From the NCBI GenBank assembly GCA_944391635.1, contig CALXUL010000042.1, forward strand, positions 1 to 15,047: a DNA stretch of 15,047 nt, written 5' to 3'. The DNA comes from an uncultured Clostridia bacterium (GTDB lineage Bacteria; Bacillota; Clostridia; UBA1381). Below the pieces are notes generated by a model. That model had not been told where the DNA came from, made no database searches, and worked only from the letters and a program-made list of their open reading frames with translations. A program made the position numbers and the translations under genes. Every line of letters begins with the position of its first letter. Position 1 is the first letter of the stretch. This document shows, piece after piece, positions 14,844 through 15,047 of the stretch.

Positions 14844-15047
14844 CTATTTTATGTCTGTCACTTCGGTAACATACCCACTGCCGGAAAAATGCTTTGTTAC
14901 GACGCTTAAAAGTTTTCCAACAGCAACCTCTTCATCCTTATCGGTTTCTATCGTTACATATACCGTTTCGCGCTCCGGAATCAATGTAACAACCGCTTCT
15001 CCTGTTTCCCGGTCATAACTGTTTTTTTCAGCCGGAATAGTTCTTAC
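14844..15047 (-). CDS. C-terminal part of a second DUF4330-like protein, cut by window edge
   Basis: An open frame runs in from the right edge and gives the last 67 residues of a protein, ending YVTEVTDIK with a TAG stop whose AG forms part of the AGGAG ribosome binding site of the next gene. The segment VYVTIETDKDEEVAVGKLLS and the ending FSGSGYVTEV resemble, in order and spacing, the C-terminal half of the following DUF4330 protein (VVVTLQTSGTETDDGF, CVGETIGVLNGYVQLFGEVVSV). This suggests tandem paralogues. The N-terminus and any membrane helix lie outside the window. Confidence 0.65.
   Translation of the reverse strand, partial: VRTIPAEKNSYDRETGEAVVTLIPERETVYVTIETDKDEEVAVGKLLSVVTKHFSGSGYVTEVTDIK

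Noticed and set aside
1..15047. Mobile element, phage, CRISPR or defence system
   Set aside because: No transposase, integrase, repeat array, terminal repeats or atypical composition was found. All sizeable genes belong to housekeeping, metal uptake or small-molecule families.

Overview
The window looks like chromosomal housekeeping DNA from an anaerobic, low-GC Gram-positive bacterium, most likely class Clostridia (Bacillota). The support is A+T-rich intergenic DNA, strong AGGAGG-type ribosome binding sites, an [FeFe]-hydrogenase maturase (HydE), the rpsO-pnp order, a LonA protease and a FeoAB ferrous iron transporter. I see no insertion sequence, phage gene, integrase, CRISPR array, rRNA or tRNA.

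Layout. (1) Positions 1-4495, minus strand: a compact operon with a near-consensus promoter, mnmA (tRNA thiolase), hydE and lon, then six codons of a further gene, possibly engB/ysxC. mnmA/hydE and lon/next gene overlap by ATGA. (2) Positions 4563-7150, minus strand: a self-contained two-gene unit with its own promoter and terminator. It encodes a GCS2-type glutamate-cysteine ligase and a glutathionylspermidine-synthetase-like circularly permuted ATP-grasp ligase. This is the best candidate for a poorly described pathway here, a gamma-glutamyl thiol or conjugate route. (3) Positions 7203-10208, plus strand: rpmE, rpsO and pnp, with structured leaders before rpsO and pnp. (4) Positions 10301-11732, minus strand: a lone DUF1015 gene with its own promoter and terminator. 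(5) Positions 11848-12067, plus strand: a 58-residue glycine-zipper protein missed by ordinary length cut-offs. (6) Positions 12030-15047, minus strand: two DUF4330 membrane-anchored proteins (one cut by the window edge), then feoA and feoB.

The most interesting structure is the pnp leader. A 33-position, bulge-free imperfect hairpin (7920-7992) ends in a 3' arm that can instead pair with the pnp Shine-Dalgarno region (8013-8022). The 8-mer GGAGATAT occurs both at the 5' base of the hairpin and at the Shine-Dalgarno. This could form a switch in which cutting the hairpin and removing its 5' arm frees an anti-Shine-Dalgarno strand, similar in logic to the known RNase III/PNPase autoregulation of E. 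coli pnp. The rpsO leader also shows interleaved pairings compatible with a pseudoknot.

Several starts were set by ribosome binding site position rather than by the longest frame: mnmA at 4416, rpmE at 7282, rpsO at 7602 and the complete DUF4330 gene at 14831. All functional calls come from reading motifs; no search was run.
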